From Eucommia ulmoides (lineage: Eukaryota; Streptophyta; Magnoliopsida; Garryales; Eucommiaceae), in contig CM028330.1 in NCBI GenBank assembly GCA_016647705.1, positions 31,770,649 through 31,834,648 on the forward strand: a stretch of 64,000 nucleotides of DNA, in the 5' to 3' direction. The notes beneath the pieces were generated by a model. The model did no database searches. It was not told the origin of the DNA and worked only from the letters and a program-made list of their open reading frames with translations. A program made the position numbers and the translations under genes. Below, piece by piece: positions 9,801-21,792 of this stretch (positions within the stretch are counted from its first letter, which is position 1; each line of letters begins with the position of its first letter).

Positions 9801-11134
9801 AGGGGTTAATAGAACACTTATGTAGAGTTAATGGGAGAAATAGAGAATAGTCATGGGAAGGTATTGTAAAATAGGGAACACTCATGGAGAGTATAGCAGA
9901 ATAGGGAATACTCATAGAGAGATAATAAAATAGAAAAACATCCATCAAGAATAAGGAACATGAACGCTCTCACCCGTAATTGAGGATGACACAAACAAAG
10001 GGAACCTCTCTATGGGGGACACCTATTAGGTGGAAGAACCACAAAAGAAAAATTTACCTTGACTATCAGGCCATTGAGGTGAGCAGTAATGGTCTATGTG
10101 TCCTAACTTCTGGATTTCCTAGAAATGGACAACACAACACTTTCAAAATATGAAATTAAGATTAATGGAAATTGGTCACCACTGAGTGATCTAGTTGCCC
10201 AACCTTTTATCGTAATTATTCGAGTTGCTACTCAGAAGAACGAGGATTTGCTTCCCTGGGCCGATCGACAATGCTTGAATTTGACTTAGAGTGACAAGGA
10301 TCTTATTCTATTGGTTTATTACTAGCATGTGAATTGATTTGGGAGTGACATCAATGAGACCCATTTTAATGCATTTCGCAAAACCTCGAAGCCAATTAGT
10401 TTGAGTTTGAATTTTTTTCTTTAATCTCGTGGGTAAGGTCCGATATAGAGATGTCTCAACCAATTTTCTTAGCTCGTTCTTTTAAACCCTCATTTCTCCT
10501 AGTTACTAAGAATTTTGATGCTTGGGGTTATATACTCCTCCATAATCCATGGGGTTTAGCTAACAAATGGTCAAAATGTAAAAAATGTTGCTAAAATAAG
10601 TACCTTAAATTCCTGGTATGATCTTTGAGAGAAGTTTTTTTTTTTTTGAGTTTGATTATTGAAGAATATGATTTCAATACAGTTCTAGACCACACCCAAT
10701 AGTCATTTTCACAAATTTTAACTCTACCCAAATCCATCAAGTTTTAATTCGAAGAACCATATGTCAGTGATGAAAGTCAACTGAGAGCGAGATAATGGAA
10801 GTGTACTATTAGGTGAATCAATCTATTTTCTTTTTTTTTTTCTTGCTTTTCTGCCATTTTTTCCTAAGCGGCCTTTCGGTTTTTCACCACGACTGGGTCC
10901 CACATTTTTGCACCTCAGCGCCCTTTCGGGCTTTCACTGGGTCGGTGGTTTTGTATCTTGCTATAATCCCTATAATCATTTCATGGAGCTCTTTTGAGTT
11001 TTTACCATGTTCGAGTCACACTTATCTTATTTTCTCTCTTTTGTTCTTGTCACCTTGCGGTTCAGAGTCTGTGATTTTTTTTTTTTAGAAAACAGATGAC
11101 TATGCCTAAAACGTTTCCAAAGGTAGCTGAGTGT
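9801..11134. other. Unassigned repeat-derived sequence
   Basis: No gene recognised. A weak continuation of short repeats ('aatagggaa.actcatggagag') runs to about 9960. Around 10868-10945, 'cctttcgg.ttttcac..ctgggtc' occurs twice, which suggests decayed repeat-element untranslated sequence. The open frame at 10813-11085 is low-complexity and shows no family motif. Confidence 0.4.
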
Positions 11135-11397
11135 AGTAGATGGCTTGGTCTTCTTAGTTAATTGAGGCTCGATTTCGAAGTAGTCGGGCTTAGTAAACAA
11201 TCTTAGTCTTCTTTGTTAGTCGAGACCTAATTCTAAAGTGGGCGAACTTAATAGACAACCTCGTATTCTTTGTCAGTAGAGACCAATTCCAAAGTGGACG
11301 AACTTAGTATACAACTTTGTATTCTTTGTCAATCGAGACCTGATTTCGGAGTGTCTAAGCCTAGTATACAACTTGGATCTTCTTTGTCAATTGATAC
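11135..11397. repeat. Four tandem ~62-bp units
   Basis: Diverged units share 'cttctttgt.agtcgagacc', 'ttc.aagtgg.cgaactta' and 'tagacaac'. They are unrelated in sequence to the arrays at 7140-7510 and 7800-8069. Confidence 0.75.
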
Positions 11398-12039
11398 TCC
11401 ATTACAATCTGAGGGTCCCTTAATAATTAGACAATTCTGGCACCTAACAGTGTTTGTTGATAGGGACATAAACATTTTTCATTTTTTTTGTAGAGATCAT
11501 GATAATCCATGTTGGGTTTGGTCTTCATTGAAATATAGGCACTAGTGTTAAATTTAGGGGCCTTCACTGTAATTGTTGGTATTGATGGATGTTTACCCCA
11601 CTAATTCTCCTTTTGAACATGGGTCAGACAATAGGCCAGATCATAATTTCTTCATTTTTTTTTCTTATCTTCATTTTTTATCCAACTTATATGGAAAAAC
11701 CCAAGTTCTAGAGAAAAATTGTGAGTCATGATGTTCTCATCCAGGTTTGTTAGATCAACAAAAGACAGTGAAATCAACTTGATAAACTTGCCAGCAATGG
11801 AAATTTCTTCAGTGCAATGGATGTGATAGGTGTAAAATACTTACATATTTTCGAACCGATTTTATTAGTTTTCGTGTACATTTATAGTTATTTTTATATG
11901 TTTTAATATGTTTTTATTCTTTTTGTATTAAAATAGGTGCGTAGGGTGAAAATGTATGAAATCGGAGCGAAAAGGATGTGATCGAACCAAAGCGGATGAA
12001 GTTACGTTGGATAAATGAGCAAGGAGGCAACATTGTGAA

Positions 12040-12565
12040 AGAAGCCCATCGCCTAGGCGTCCAGACCTCTGCCTAGGCTGTGAAGATGCTGAGAACATTT
12101 TCAAGTCCACCGCCTACTTCTTCGCCTAGGCGGTCAACAAACCTGCAAAGTCGGTACAGGTATAGTAACTTCAAGACCATTTTAGAACATGATTACCTTC
12201 GATTTTGGAGAAACTCAAAACATAGAAGTTGTATATCTTTGTCTTATCTTTCCATAAGTTTTTGAATCACCTCAATCAGAGTTCAAATGAAGAAGTTATA
12301 ACTAAAATACCAATGGGTGTCACCGTTGTAGCGGTGACACCACCGCCGCAGCAGTGAAGGTGTTGAGAAAGACCAAAGGCCACTGACGGACCACGGCCGC
12401 AGCGGTGAAGAAGCAGAGAACATAAATAGGCTACTGACTATCCTTCGTCACGGCAGTAAACCAATAGAGAGTTTTCCTAGTCCACCGCTGTCTCCATTGC
12501 CCCAGCGAAGCCTTAACCGACATACTCCACCGTCGCAGCGGTGAACCCTTCGCCGCGGCGGTAGC
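12040..12565. repeat. Mixed palindrome cluster (CGCCTAGGCG and CACCGCnGCGGTG types)
   Basis: Two kinds of palindrome with the same arms appear in one LTR. TA-centred copies lie at about 12049-12140; CG-rich centres such as 'caccgccgcagcagtg', 'caccgtcgcagcggtg' and 'cgccgcggcgg' lie at about 12318-12565. The cluster stops about 40 bp before the TATA box. Confidence 0.8.
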
Positions 12566-12604
12566 CTCTGTGCAGAATAGATATTTTTTTGATATTTTTG
12601 AGCC

Positions 12605-12612
12605 TATAAATA
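12605..12612 (+). promoter_or_regulatory. LTR TATA box
   Basis: TATAAATA in the context 'gagcctataaatacccttc', conserved at 16472 and, inverted, at 9219-9226. Confidence 0.75.
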
Positions 12613-13776
12613 CCCTTCTCTCCTCCTCTCTTCCGATCTCTTTGGCCCCTAAGGCCTTAGGCCATATTTTAGGGTTAGGTTTAGGGATTTTTTAGGGAGA
12701 GCTTTCAACCCAAGGTGGAGGATAAAGAGGGAAACGATCGGTGGACGGTTCTAGTGGCTATTCTTTGGATATTGGCTAAGTCGCTCGTTTCTTCTCTTTG
12801 TTTTCTATATTTTGGTAGTTGTTGAGTATGTTTACGCTATTTGACATTGTATATGTGGTTATGGCCATTAGCTAAACATAGGTTGTATAAGGATTATTAA
12901 TATAATTTATGAAAATGTTGTTTATTTGAGTTTGTGTTTTATTTGCAATTGTTCTTCGTTATGTTGATTGTGTGTGCCGTATTGTTTGTTTATCATGTTA
13001 TGGGAATGATTGTTGTGAGAATACGGGGTTTGACAAATCCCAGATTTGAACTAGAATAAATGAAGGCCACGATTCAATAACCCGGGAGGGAATTAAAAAG
13101 TGTACAATCGATGATGTTGAGGCAAGACTCACGTGACCTAGAGTCATTAAGACGTTGAGGGGGACTTCAGCATTGACCAAAGTCACGTTTTCCCTTGTCT
13201 TACACTCGGGAGAGGTAACGATGGAGTTTTAGAACTGAGATTGTCGATAGGGTAAACACAACGCGATGATCTAATAAACCAGGAGAGAGTTGGATTGTGT
13301 GCAATCAATGACGTTGGGGCGAGACTCACGCGGCCTAAGGTCGTTAAGATGTTAAGGGGAATTTCTTCGTTGACACGAAATCATGTATTCCCCCGTCTTA
13401 CACTCGGGAGAGGTGGCGGAGGAGTTTACGAACTGAGATTGTCATATAAGTCAAACGCCGTTAACATAAACTAAAACAAGAATAAACACGTATTCGTAAA
13501 CGAAACTAATCCTTAGACAACCTATTCTCTCAAAACTATCCCATATTAATATTAGTATTAGTATAGTTAAACTAAGATATATTAGTATTAGTATTAATTA
13601 ATTAACTTCTATTTTTGTCGCCTAGATAAAGTCAGGTTATGACAATCGCAATATTCGATAGTAACAACACCAATCTATGTGGATATGATACCTGACCGAA
13701 AGGTCCACTATACTAAAACTTGATCCGTACGCTTGCGGTGAAAGTGGCAGCGCATTATTTGCGGCCACCAAGTTTT

Positions 13777-13795
13777 TGGCCCCATTGCCGGGGAT
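13777..13795 (+). other. Primer-binding site, tRNA-Asp type, partly duplicated
   Basis: TGGCCCCATTGCCGGGGAT starts seven bases after the 5' LTR. It differs at two positions from the complement of the plant tRNA-Asp(GTC) 3' end as I recall it. A second copy 63 bp downstream (about 13840-13858, TGGCGCCATTGTTAGGGAT) forms a tandem duplication of the primer-site region. Confidence 0.75.
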
Positions 13796-15680
13796 TGGTT
13801 GTTTGTCAAATTTTGTTCCCGGCCTCGTCACCAAGTTTTTGGCGCCATTGTTAGGGATTGCCTTGTTGATTGCTATCGATATTGAGAGTAATTAACTTGA
13901 TTTTAATCTAGGCATTTCTTTTGTATATAATTTTCATTTGTTGTTTTGTTTTTGTTTTCCTACAGGATGCTTGAAGATGTTAGATCGACAGGTACTCCTG
14001 CGGTTCGATTATTGAAAATCTTGCTAGTCTTGAGGGCATGTGTCGGGCTAAGGACATTAAACCAAGCGCTTCTTGGGAGGCAACCCAGGGTTACAAATAA
14101 GTTAGATACATCTTCGTCAATTTGAGTCGGAGGCGAGATCCTCTCGCCTCCCAGGTATATGTTTTAAACCCCGTCTTCAAAATCATGCTATATACTATTA
14201 TTAGGATTACTGACGGCTTGTTTGGACACCACCTGTGTTGAGTTGGTGGTGATGTGTAGTATGTTCTAGTATGTGTATATGTTTTTAGCATGTTTTACTG
14301 TTTTTATCGTGTGCATGCTTGTTTAGGATTAGTTTGTTAGTTTAGATGTTGTTTTGTGCTACGTTTTGACGTCATCTAGGCCTTTACCCGATGATAACTT
14401 TGTCCACTGATTGTTTTGAGGTCGAGCATAATGCTCATTCGTGTGAGTTCTGTGTGCTTAACGTATCGTCTTAGTAAACGTTATTGTGGATCCTAAATGC
14501 ACGAGCACGTAAACTCAATATAGCACTATCTTATTAATTTGAAACCGATTATCCGTTAATCAATTTTATGACAATAGGGATTCTAGAACTTGATTTGGGA
14601 GAAATTCGAGGCGAAATTCTAGGCGAGGTTGTTTAGGAGATATGATTTAGGCATTCATTTGATCGCTTGACCCTTTTAAGCTTACCCTAATAAATCATTA
14701 CCCTTCATTACCCTATCGAATCCTAAAAATCGTTTCAATTCTGAATAGTTAACAAATACCATAGCCGATTGAATTTTTTCCAAACCTTTATCGCTAAACT
14801 GAAGGCACAATTTGAGTGAATCAAGTTAGCATTTCGCTACTTGATGTGAGCGGTTGGGTTTAGGCCAAAATTCTAATTGGTTCGGTATTCGAGTACTCAC
14901 TTGTCCTTTGTCGTTCATATATTTTTTCACATTCCTAAAGTTGTAAGAATTCGAATACGTTTAGGGGTGTGTTAACCATTTTTCGCATATTCCTAGATTT
15001 GTAGAAATTCGAATGAGTTTGGGGGTGTGTTATAAAAATTAAAAATAAAATAAAATAAAATAAAAAAAATCATTTCTTTTTTACATGACTAGTGAGTACG
15101 ACATTTTTAAACATTTGTTCAGGGTCATTTCTAAATAAACTATGGGGTTTCAAGTATGAGTGTGCCAAGCAATGTGCCTCGGGTAACGTTAAGTTAACGA
15201 CTTTAACCTCTTTTCTATTCCAAAATATCCTTGGCCATTATTCCAAAACCAAACCAAGTCCTATTGATCTTTTTGAACCTCCGAGCCTACATTAGTGGAG
15301 AATAGATCCTAGGTCAGGCATATGGATTCCCTATACCGTAAAGGTTTTATGTCATGATCTTTATTTATGGATAATCCCATCTAATCAATGGATAGTAGTA
15401 TATTTGAGTTTAATCACACACACACTTAAACATGATGTAGAATAGCGCTTACTATTTTTAAATGTTGAAATTCTAGAATACCACATAGTGTGATTTATAC
15501 TTGAACTTAATAGGATTGGGGGCCGATGAGGGAAAAATCTTTCGGCCGGTAGATGATAATCAAAACTTACACATTTTTGTTTTTAGTGTTTTTCGTTGTT
15601 CGTTTTTAGTTTTTAATTTCATAATTAGTTTTTATATTTTCTTGTATTTTGTGGGTGTTTTACTCGAGAACTAGCAAAAT
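13796..15680 (+). other. Non-coding internal region of the non-autonomous element
   Basis: No coding motif on either strand. A tandem duplication of about 62 bp is visible near 14925-15031, sharing 'cacattccta.a.ttgtaagaattcgaat' and 'ttgggggtgtgtta'. Confidence 0.7.
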
Positions 15681-15684
15681 TCTG

Positions 15685-15699
15685 AGTTTGGGGGGTATT
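15685..15699 (+). other. Polypurine tract of the non-autonomous element
   Basis: GTTTGGGGGGTATT directly before the 3' LTR start (TAATAGGTGT, where the first G of TGATAGG has become A). Confidence 0.75.
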
Positions 15700-17639
15700 T
15701 AATAGGTGTAACATACTTACATATTTTCGAATTGGTTTTTTTAGTTTTCGAGTACGTTTATAGTTATTTTTATATGTTTTTATTCTTTTTATATTAAAAT
15801 AGGTGCGTGGGGTGAAAAGGTATGAAATCGAAGCGAAAACGATGTGATCGAACCAAAGCGGACGAAGTTGCATTGGATAAATGAGCAAGGAGGCAACATT
15901 GTGAAAGAAGTCCACTGCCTAGGTGTCTAGACCTTTGCCTAGGCTATGAAGATGCTGAGAACATTTCCAAGTCCACCACCTACTTCTTTGCCTAGGCAGT
16001 CACCAAACCCGCAAAGCCGGTACAGGTATAGTAACTTCAAGACCATTTTAGAACATTATTCTATTCTATTTTAGAGAAATTCAAAACACGTAAGTTTTAG
16101 ATATTTGTCATATCTTTCCATAGGTTTTTGAATCACCTCAATCGGAGTTCAGATGAAAAAGTTACAGCTAAAATAGAAATGCGTGTCACCCCTGCGGCGG
16201 TGAAGGTGCCGAGAAAGACCAAAGGCCACTGACGGACCACCACCGTAGCGGTGAAGAAGTAGAGAACATAAATAGGCTACTGACTACCCTTCGCCGCAGC
16301 GATAAAATCTACCGCTGCGGCGGTGAACCAGTAGAGAGTTTTCCTAGTCCACCATTGTCTCCATCACCCTGGTGAAGCCTTAACCGACATACTCCACTAC
16401 TGCGGCGTTGAACCCTTCGCCACGGCGGTGGCCTCTGCACAGAATAGATATGTTTCTGATATTTTTGAGCCTATAAATACCCTTATCTCCTCCTCTATTC
16501 CGATCTCTTTGGCCCCTAAGGCCTTAGGCCATATTTTAGGGTTAGGTTTAGGGATTTTTTAGGGAGAGATTTCAACCCGAGGTAGAGGATGAAGAGGGAA
16601 ACGATCGATGGACGGTTCTAGCAGCTATTCTTTGGATATTGGCTAAGTCGCTCATTTCTTCTATTTGTTTTCTATATTTTGGTAGTTGTTGAGTATGTTT
16701 ACGCCATTTTACATTGTATATGTGGTTATGGCCATTGGCTAAATATAAGTTGTATAAGGATTATTAATATAATTTATGAAAACGTTGTTTATTTGAGTTT
16801 ATGTTTTGTTTGCAATTGTTCTTCATTATGTTGATTGTGTGTGCCATATTATTTGTTTATCATGTTATGAGAATGATTGTTGTGAGAATACGGGGTTTGA
16901 CAAATCCCGGATTCGGACTAGAATAAATGAACGCCATGATTCAATAATCCGGGAGGGAATTGGAAAGTGTACAATCGATGACGTTGGAGCAAGACTCACG
17001 TGACCTAGAGTTGTTAAGATGTTGAGGGGGACTTCGGCATTGACGTGAAGTCACGTTTTCCCTCATCTTACATTTAGGAGAAGTGACGGGGGAGTTTTAG
17101 AACTGATATTGTCGATAGGGAAAACACAACGCGACGATCCAATAACCCGGGAGGGAGTTGGATTGTGTGCAATCAATGATGTTGGGGGCGAGACTCATGC
17201 GGCCTAGGGTCGTTAAAATGTTGAGGGGGATTTCTTCATTGACACGAAGTCGCATATTCCCCCGTATTACACTCTGGAGAGGTGGCGGAAGAGTTTACGA
17301 ACTGAGATTGTCATATAAGTCGAACGCCGTTAACATAAACTAAAACAAGACTAAACACATATTCGTAAACAAAACTAATCCTTAGACAACCTATTCTCTC
17401 AAAACTATCCCATATTAATATTAGTATTAGTATAGTTAAACTAGGCTATATTAGTATTAGTATTAATTAATTAACTTCCATTTTTGTCGCCTAGATAAAG
17501 TCAGGTTTTGACAATCGCGGTATTTGATAGTAAAAATACCAATCCCTGTGGATACGATACCCGACCGAAAGGTCCACTATACTAAAATTTGATCCATACG
17601 CATGCGATGAAAGTGGCAGCGCATTATTTGCGGCCACCA
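15700..17639 (+). mobile_element. 3' LTR of the non-autonomous element
   Basis: 1940 bp, collinear with the 5' LTR. The palindrome cluster lies at about 15910-16440 and TATAAATA at 16472-16479. It ends GCGGCCACCA before the second GGATG. Compared with the 5' LTR, several palindromes carry C-to-T or G-to-A changes, the signature of methylated-cytosine decay. Confidence 0.85.
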
Positions 17640-17644
17640 GGATG

Positions 17645-19405
17645 CCAATCGTAACTTTTCAAGATCCTCCGAGGTTCTTGAGAAGATCGATTTATCTAAT
17701 AAAAACGCTACTTTTAGGTTTGGGAAAGGACTTCCAAATCTTCAACATTGTCTGGCAAAATAAAATATTTCTTCACTTACATTCAAATTGAATCATAGTC
17801 TTTACACAAAATTCTTTCGAATTCTCTTGGGTTCTCGTGTCACACGATTTGTCCGATTAATGAGTTTACTCTCAGATCCGATAAAGATCCTCTAGATCTT
17901 TCCATTATTTGGAAAAATAAAATCTTCCTTTACTTCTATTCCCATTGAACTGTAGTCTAGCTCTTGTATTGAAATTATATCCTTTACTTTCCCACTCAGT
18001 CAAATCGCATACATCCTATGCAGGCAATTTCAAAAACCTAAAAGAGTAAACATTTAAACATTTAGACTAATCGTTTAGATAAAACAGTATTACATTCATA
18101 AATAAAGTCATTACACAATAAATCATATTCCATCGAGAAGGCTAGCTAGATGGAAATGTGAGTAAGAAGGCATCCCAATTTGACCGAAACACTTGGCAGA
18201 CCGAGAGCAGATGAGGATCCTAGTTTTTTATAGCTTCTGAGGTTCTCTGACTCAAATCTCAGACCCATGACTCACCTCCACTTCCATATTTGTTTTGGTA
18301 AAGGTTAACTTCACCATTCTTTGATAATGTAATAGCCCCGGATTGTAGCAATTGTTTAATCTTTCATTTTAGATGGAACATTGCTATGTTTGGTGCCATA
18401 TTACCCCCAAAGTGGTATTCACAGGTTGCATTTGAGGAAGCAGCTCGAATCCCAGGCTTTGGCCGATAGGAGCGCAAGGGTGTCAACATCTTTTTCTTTA
18501 GACAGTGGCAAAATAATTCAATAAAGGAGACCAAGAGATTGTGCAATATTTCATCTTTAACTCAAAATTTCCCTAGTGGTTTGAGGTGGATAACCTGGAC
18601 AACATCTACCATTTGGTTTTAGGGTGTCATTGCGGCTCTAAGGTAGGTAATGTTGGCTTGAATCATGAGAAGGTGTCTGGTAAGCAGGGGCTTGATATCG
18701 TGGGCAGGCTTGAGGGTAGTACAGACGATTCAGAGAGGGATAAAGTTTGCTTTGATGATTTTGGAATTTTTGGCCATTATTTGGGTGAGGGTAGTCCTTT
18801 TTATAGATGATAATCTGAGGAGGCGATGAGGTGGAACCCCCAATCAAAATTTAATGGGAAGGTTTTTGAAAAACATACAATAATGAATCACATGAAGGAG
18901 AAGCTTTTGGAGATTGATTTGGAATTTGAGGCACCTTCAGAATGTGATAGCCTGGTATTGCATCACTTAGGCCAGTAGGATTTGGAATTGGCAGAGGATT
19001 CCCCATCCTAGATATCAAAGAGGGACTCTTATTTTGAAATTTGGGATTTGGCAGAGTAATAGGGGTCTTTCTATGCTAAGGGCTAGATGCCTCCGTGAAT
19101 CGCAGACAGAGGTTTTTTACCGTGTCTGGCAGTAGTTTGATGTTTTTTTTTTCATCTATTCAATCTTATCAGTATGAGAATATTCTAGATTATCTTTAAG
19201 AACCACCTCAATATGTTTGGAGTTTGACTGCTAATAAGGATCAGACTTCGGGATGGGAAAACACGGATAAATTTTTCTGCAACCAATTTTTCTTCAACAT
19301 ACTTGGCTCACAATATTGTGTTAATATCATTGTTTGCAAAAGCATTTGGGTTTGATCATGACTTAGTTAAGACGAGATTTCCATTACTTCCAAATTTCAT
19401 AGATT
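17645..19405. other. Unassigned intergenic or old repeat sequence
   Basis: No gene recognised. Two similar blocks ('gatcctc.gag.ttc' and 'caaaataaaat.tttc.ttactt') near 17665-17775 and 17885-17945 suggest an old internal duplication. The short open frame at 18586-18807 shows no known motif. Confidence 0.35.
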
Positions 19406-19410
19406 ACAAC

Positions 19411-20824
19411 TGTATGACGAGGTTTGAATGCTCGCGTAATGACTACTCGCAAGTGTACGAGGTCAACTTTTTGTAATGGTTGGGAGAGCAGGGGTATCGT
19501 GTCCACAGGAATTGGTTGTCGTTATTATCGAGTACCATGTTTATCATGACCTAATTTTATCTAGACGACTAAAAATGTATTTAATTAATTAATAATAATA
19601 CTAATATAACCTAATTTAATGTATACTAATATGAGATATTTTAGGGAAAAGAATTATCTAGGGATTAACTTCGTTTACAAATACGTGTTCAATCTTGTTT
19701 GACTTACGTTTACGGTGTTCAACCTATTTGACAATCTTAGTTCGTAAACTCCTTCGCCACCTCTCCTGAGTGTAAGACAGGGGAATACATGACTTCGTGT
19801 TAATGAAGAAGTCCCCCTCAACGTCTTAATGACCCTAGGTCACGCGAGTCTTGCCCCAACGTCATTGATTGCACACTCTCAAACTCTCTCCCGGGTTATT
19901 GGATCGTCGTGTTGTGTTTAACCTAATCCGAATCCGGGGTTACCTCTCCCTAGTGTCAAACCCCATATTCTCAATATATCTAAACTAGCATATATGCATA
20001 GAAACACGATAAACACAATCAAACTTCGAAGAACAATCATAAACGAAACACCAAAATCATATGAATCACATATTTATAAATTTATTGTTAATCCCTAAAC
20101 AAACTACATTTAACTAACGACCATAACCGTATTTACAATAAATCACGAGCTAAACATGCTCACAAATTCCTAAGTTAAAGAAATAAAGGAAGAAACCAAA
20201 GAACTTAGCCTATATCAGAGAATTTGGCGCTTGAACCGTTCAACTATCGCTTCACCTTCTTCTTCTCCTTTGGGATGTGAGCTCTCCCTCTAAAACTCCT
20301 CAACCGACCCCTAGATATGTTCTAAGGGTGGTAGCATGCAAGAGAGGCCCAAAAATGAGGGAGGAAAGTGGCTTAAATAGGGAAAATATCTCCAAAAAAA
20401 TCTAAATCTGTACAAAGGTGACTGCCGCGGCGGTGGGATTCACCGCCATGGTGGTGAGTAAGTCAGTTAAGTGATCACTTAGGCGGTGAAGTCAGTGGTG
20501 GAATTGGTGACCATCCTGCAGTTTCACCGCCGCGGCGGTGGATCTCACCACTATGGTGGTGGATGTCCAGCAAGATTAGGTCCACTCCACATTTTCACCG
20601 CAGCGGCAGTCAGCTTCTTTTCAGAATATTGTCTCTTTGCTTGTTTTTCTACCGTTCTTGATTCGATCTGATCATTTATACTCCGTTTTCTTACATTTTC
20701 ACCCCCACACACCTGATTTATACAAATATAATAAAAACTAATTAAAACGTAATAAAATACTATAAAAACGCTCGAAAACTAACTTAGTTCTATTTGGAAA
20801 TAGAAAGGTAGATCACACCTATCA
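19411..20824 (-). mobile_element. Solo LTR of the non-autonomous family (copy 4, diverged)
   Basis: A 1414-bp unit ending ACACCTATCA, with the same minus-strand layout as 8070-9711. The flanks are ACAAC (19406-19410) and GCAAC (20825-20829), a 4/5 match to a target duplication, so the exact start is less sure. The TATA box has decayed (minus strand 'cctatttaag', about 20374-20383). Confidence 0.75.
20420..20620. repeat. CACCGCC-NN-GGCGGTG palindrome cluster with GC or AT centres
   Basis: Contains the perfect palindrome CACCGCCGCGGCGGTG at 20525-20540 and the near-palindrome CACCGCCATGGTGGTG at 20441-20456, plus partial copies. The arms match the TA-centred palindromes of 9270-9490, but the central bases differ. 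Confidence 0.85.
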
Positions 20825-20829
20825 GCAAC

Positions 20830-21770
20830 TGTATCAAATTTGTACATGACTACCCCACAGGAGAAGAATCTTTTTTTTTTTTTTTTGAATTTACAGACTT
20901 GATTGACACTGTATTTGGACGAATGGAAATATCATCTCAATCCTTTGCTACTATCGACTTCAAACTAAAGCAAGGGCTGAATCTGGACAAAACAAAGTTT
21001 TCGAGTCAAATAATACATCTTATAAATTTGAGGGAAAATGAAAATTCTTAGTTGGCTATTCCATTCTTTACTAGCCCTAAAGATCTCTTTTGTATGGTTT
21101 CAAGTTACAATATATACATATAGAAAAAATATGAAGCAAGATACAATGTCTCTCTCCAAGATAGAATCCTAAATGAAAAAGGAATTTGGGTACTATTCTA
21201 TCCTAGGTTCACTATATGAGGTTCATGATTTTTCTACTAACGCATCCTAGAAAGGTTCAGTTCCCAAATCTTCAAACCTCTGGCGTCCTCTTCGGGAGAA
21301 CATCTATCGTTGGTTGGTGATCCGAGCAATGTGAATTTTGAAGCCAAATCCCAGTGGATATACCACATGGCCTTGTACTCACTTCTCTTTCTAAATCCTA
21401 CAGGATTTCGAGGCTTAGATCGGTGTGATGAAATTGCACGACTTCAGCCCCTACTGTCGACCTCCAGATGAGGTCTACAACTTTGGGTTTTTCTCATGAC
21501 ATACAAATGCAACGTGATGCACGTGCCTTGGAGAGAGTTTACAGAAAGTAAAATACAAAAATATAAAGACAATAGGGTAAATGCGTAAAAAGTAAAGACA
21601 TGAAATAAAATAATGCAATATATAAACAAGAAACATGCAAGGAGTAAAAATAATTATTTTAGATACAAGGGAATTATAATGTTTAAAAACCAAAAACGTA
21701 CAAAAACGTATTTCAAGGATTTTGTTTACGCGTGAAGACAAATTTAAACTCCAACTGGGCTTGACCCTCA
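20830..21770. other. Unassigned sequence, possibly 5' leader of the reverse-strand element
   Basis: No gene or domain recognised on either strand; poly-T at 20872-20886. If the element at 21795-24790 is an LTR on the minus strand, this is its untranslated leader. Confidence 0.3.
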
Positions 21771-21773
21771 AAA

Positions 21774-21792
21774 GTCCCTAGTGGAGTCGCTA
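21774..21792 (-). other. Possible primer-binding site of a Tat/Ogre-like element
   Basis: On the minus strand TAGCGACTCCACTAGGGAC follows a possible LTR end, GGGGTATGTCA, by two bases. It resembles the TGGCGACTCC..GGGGAC primer site that I recall from Ogre elements. This is from memory and unverified. Confidence 0.4.

Larger units (their letters stand above)
11824..13770 (+). mobile_element. 5' LTR of the non-autonomous element
   Basis: Begins TGATAGGTGTAAAATAC and ends GCGGCCACCA. It contains a palindrome cluster (12040-12565), TATAAATA at 12605-12612, and downstream R/U5 sequence including several short direct repeats (for example 'acccgggagggaatt'). Confidence 0.85.
11824..17639 (+). mobile_element. 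Complete non-autonomous LTR retrotransposon (LARD-like, gypsy-type)
   Basis: A 5816-bp element with two 1.94-kb LTRs, a tRNA-Asp-type primer site, a polypurine tract and a 5-bp target duplication, GGATG (11819-11823 and 17640-17644). The internal region (13771-15699) is only 1.9 kb and contains no gag, protease, reverse transcriptase or integrase motif. It would therefore depend on another element for replication and integration. The segment 'cttcttgggaggcaaccca' at about 14071-14089 is, from memory, common near the 3' end of internal regions of plant gypsy elements. The two LTRs look closely similar apart from substitutions in the palindrome cluster. Confidence 0.85.

Noticed and set aside
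10813..11088. 91-residue hydrophobic open frame that could look like a membrane protein
   Set aside because: The hydrophobicity comes from T-runs; it lies in repeat-derived sequence with no homologous domain seen.
12900..13500. Dispersed repeats of about 250 bp in the LTRs, first considered as a CRISPR-like or satellite array
   Set aside because: They are two diverged copies within LTR U5 sequence ('cccgggagggaattg..gtgtacaatcgatgacgttg'), repeated because several LTR copies exist; spacing and sequence do not fit CRISPR.
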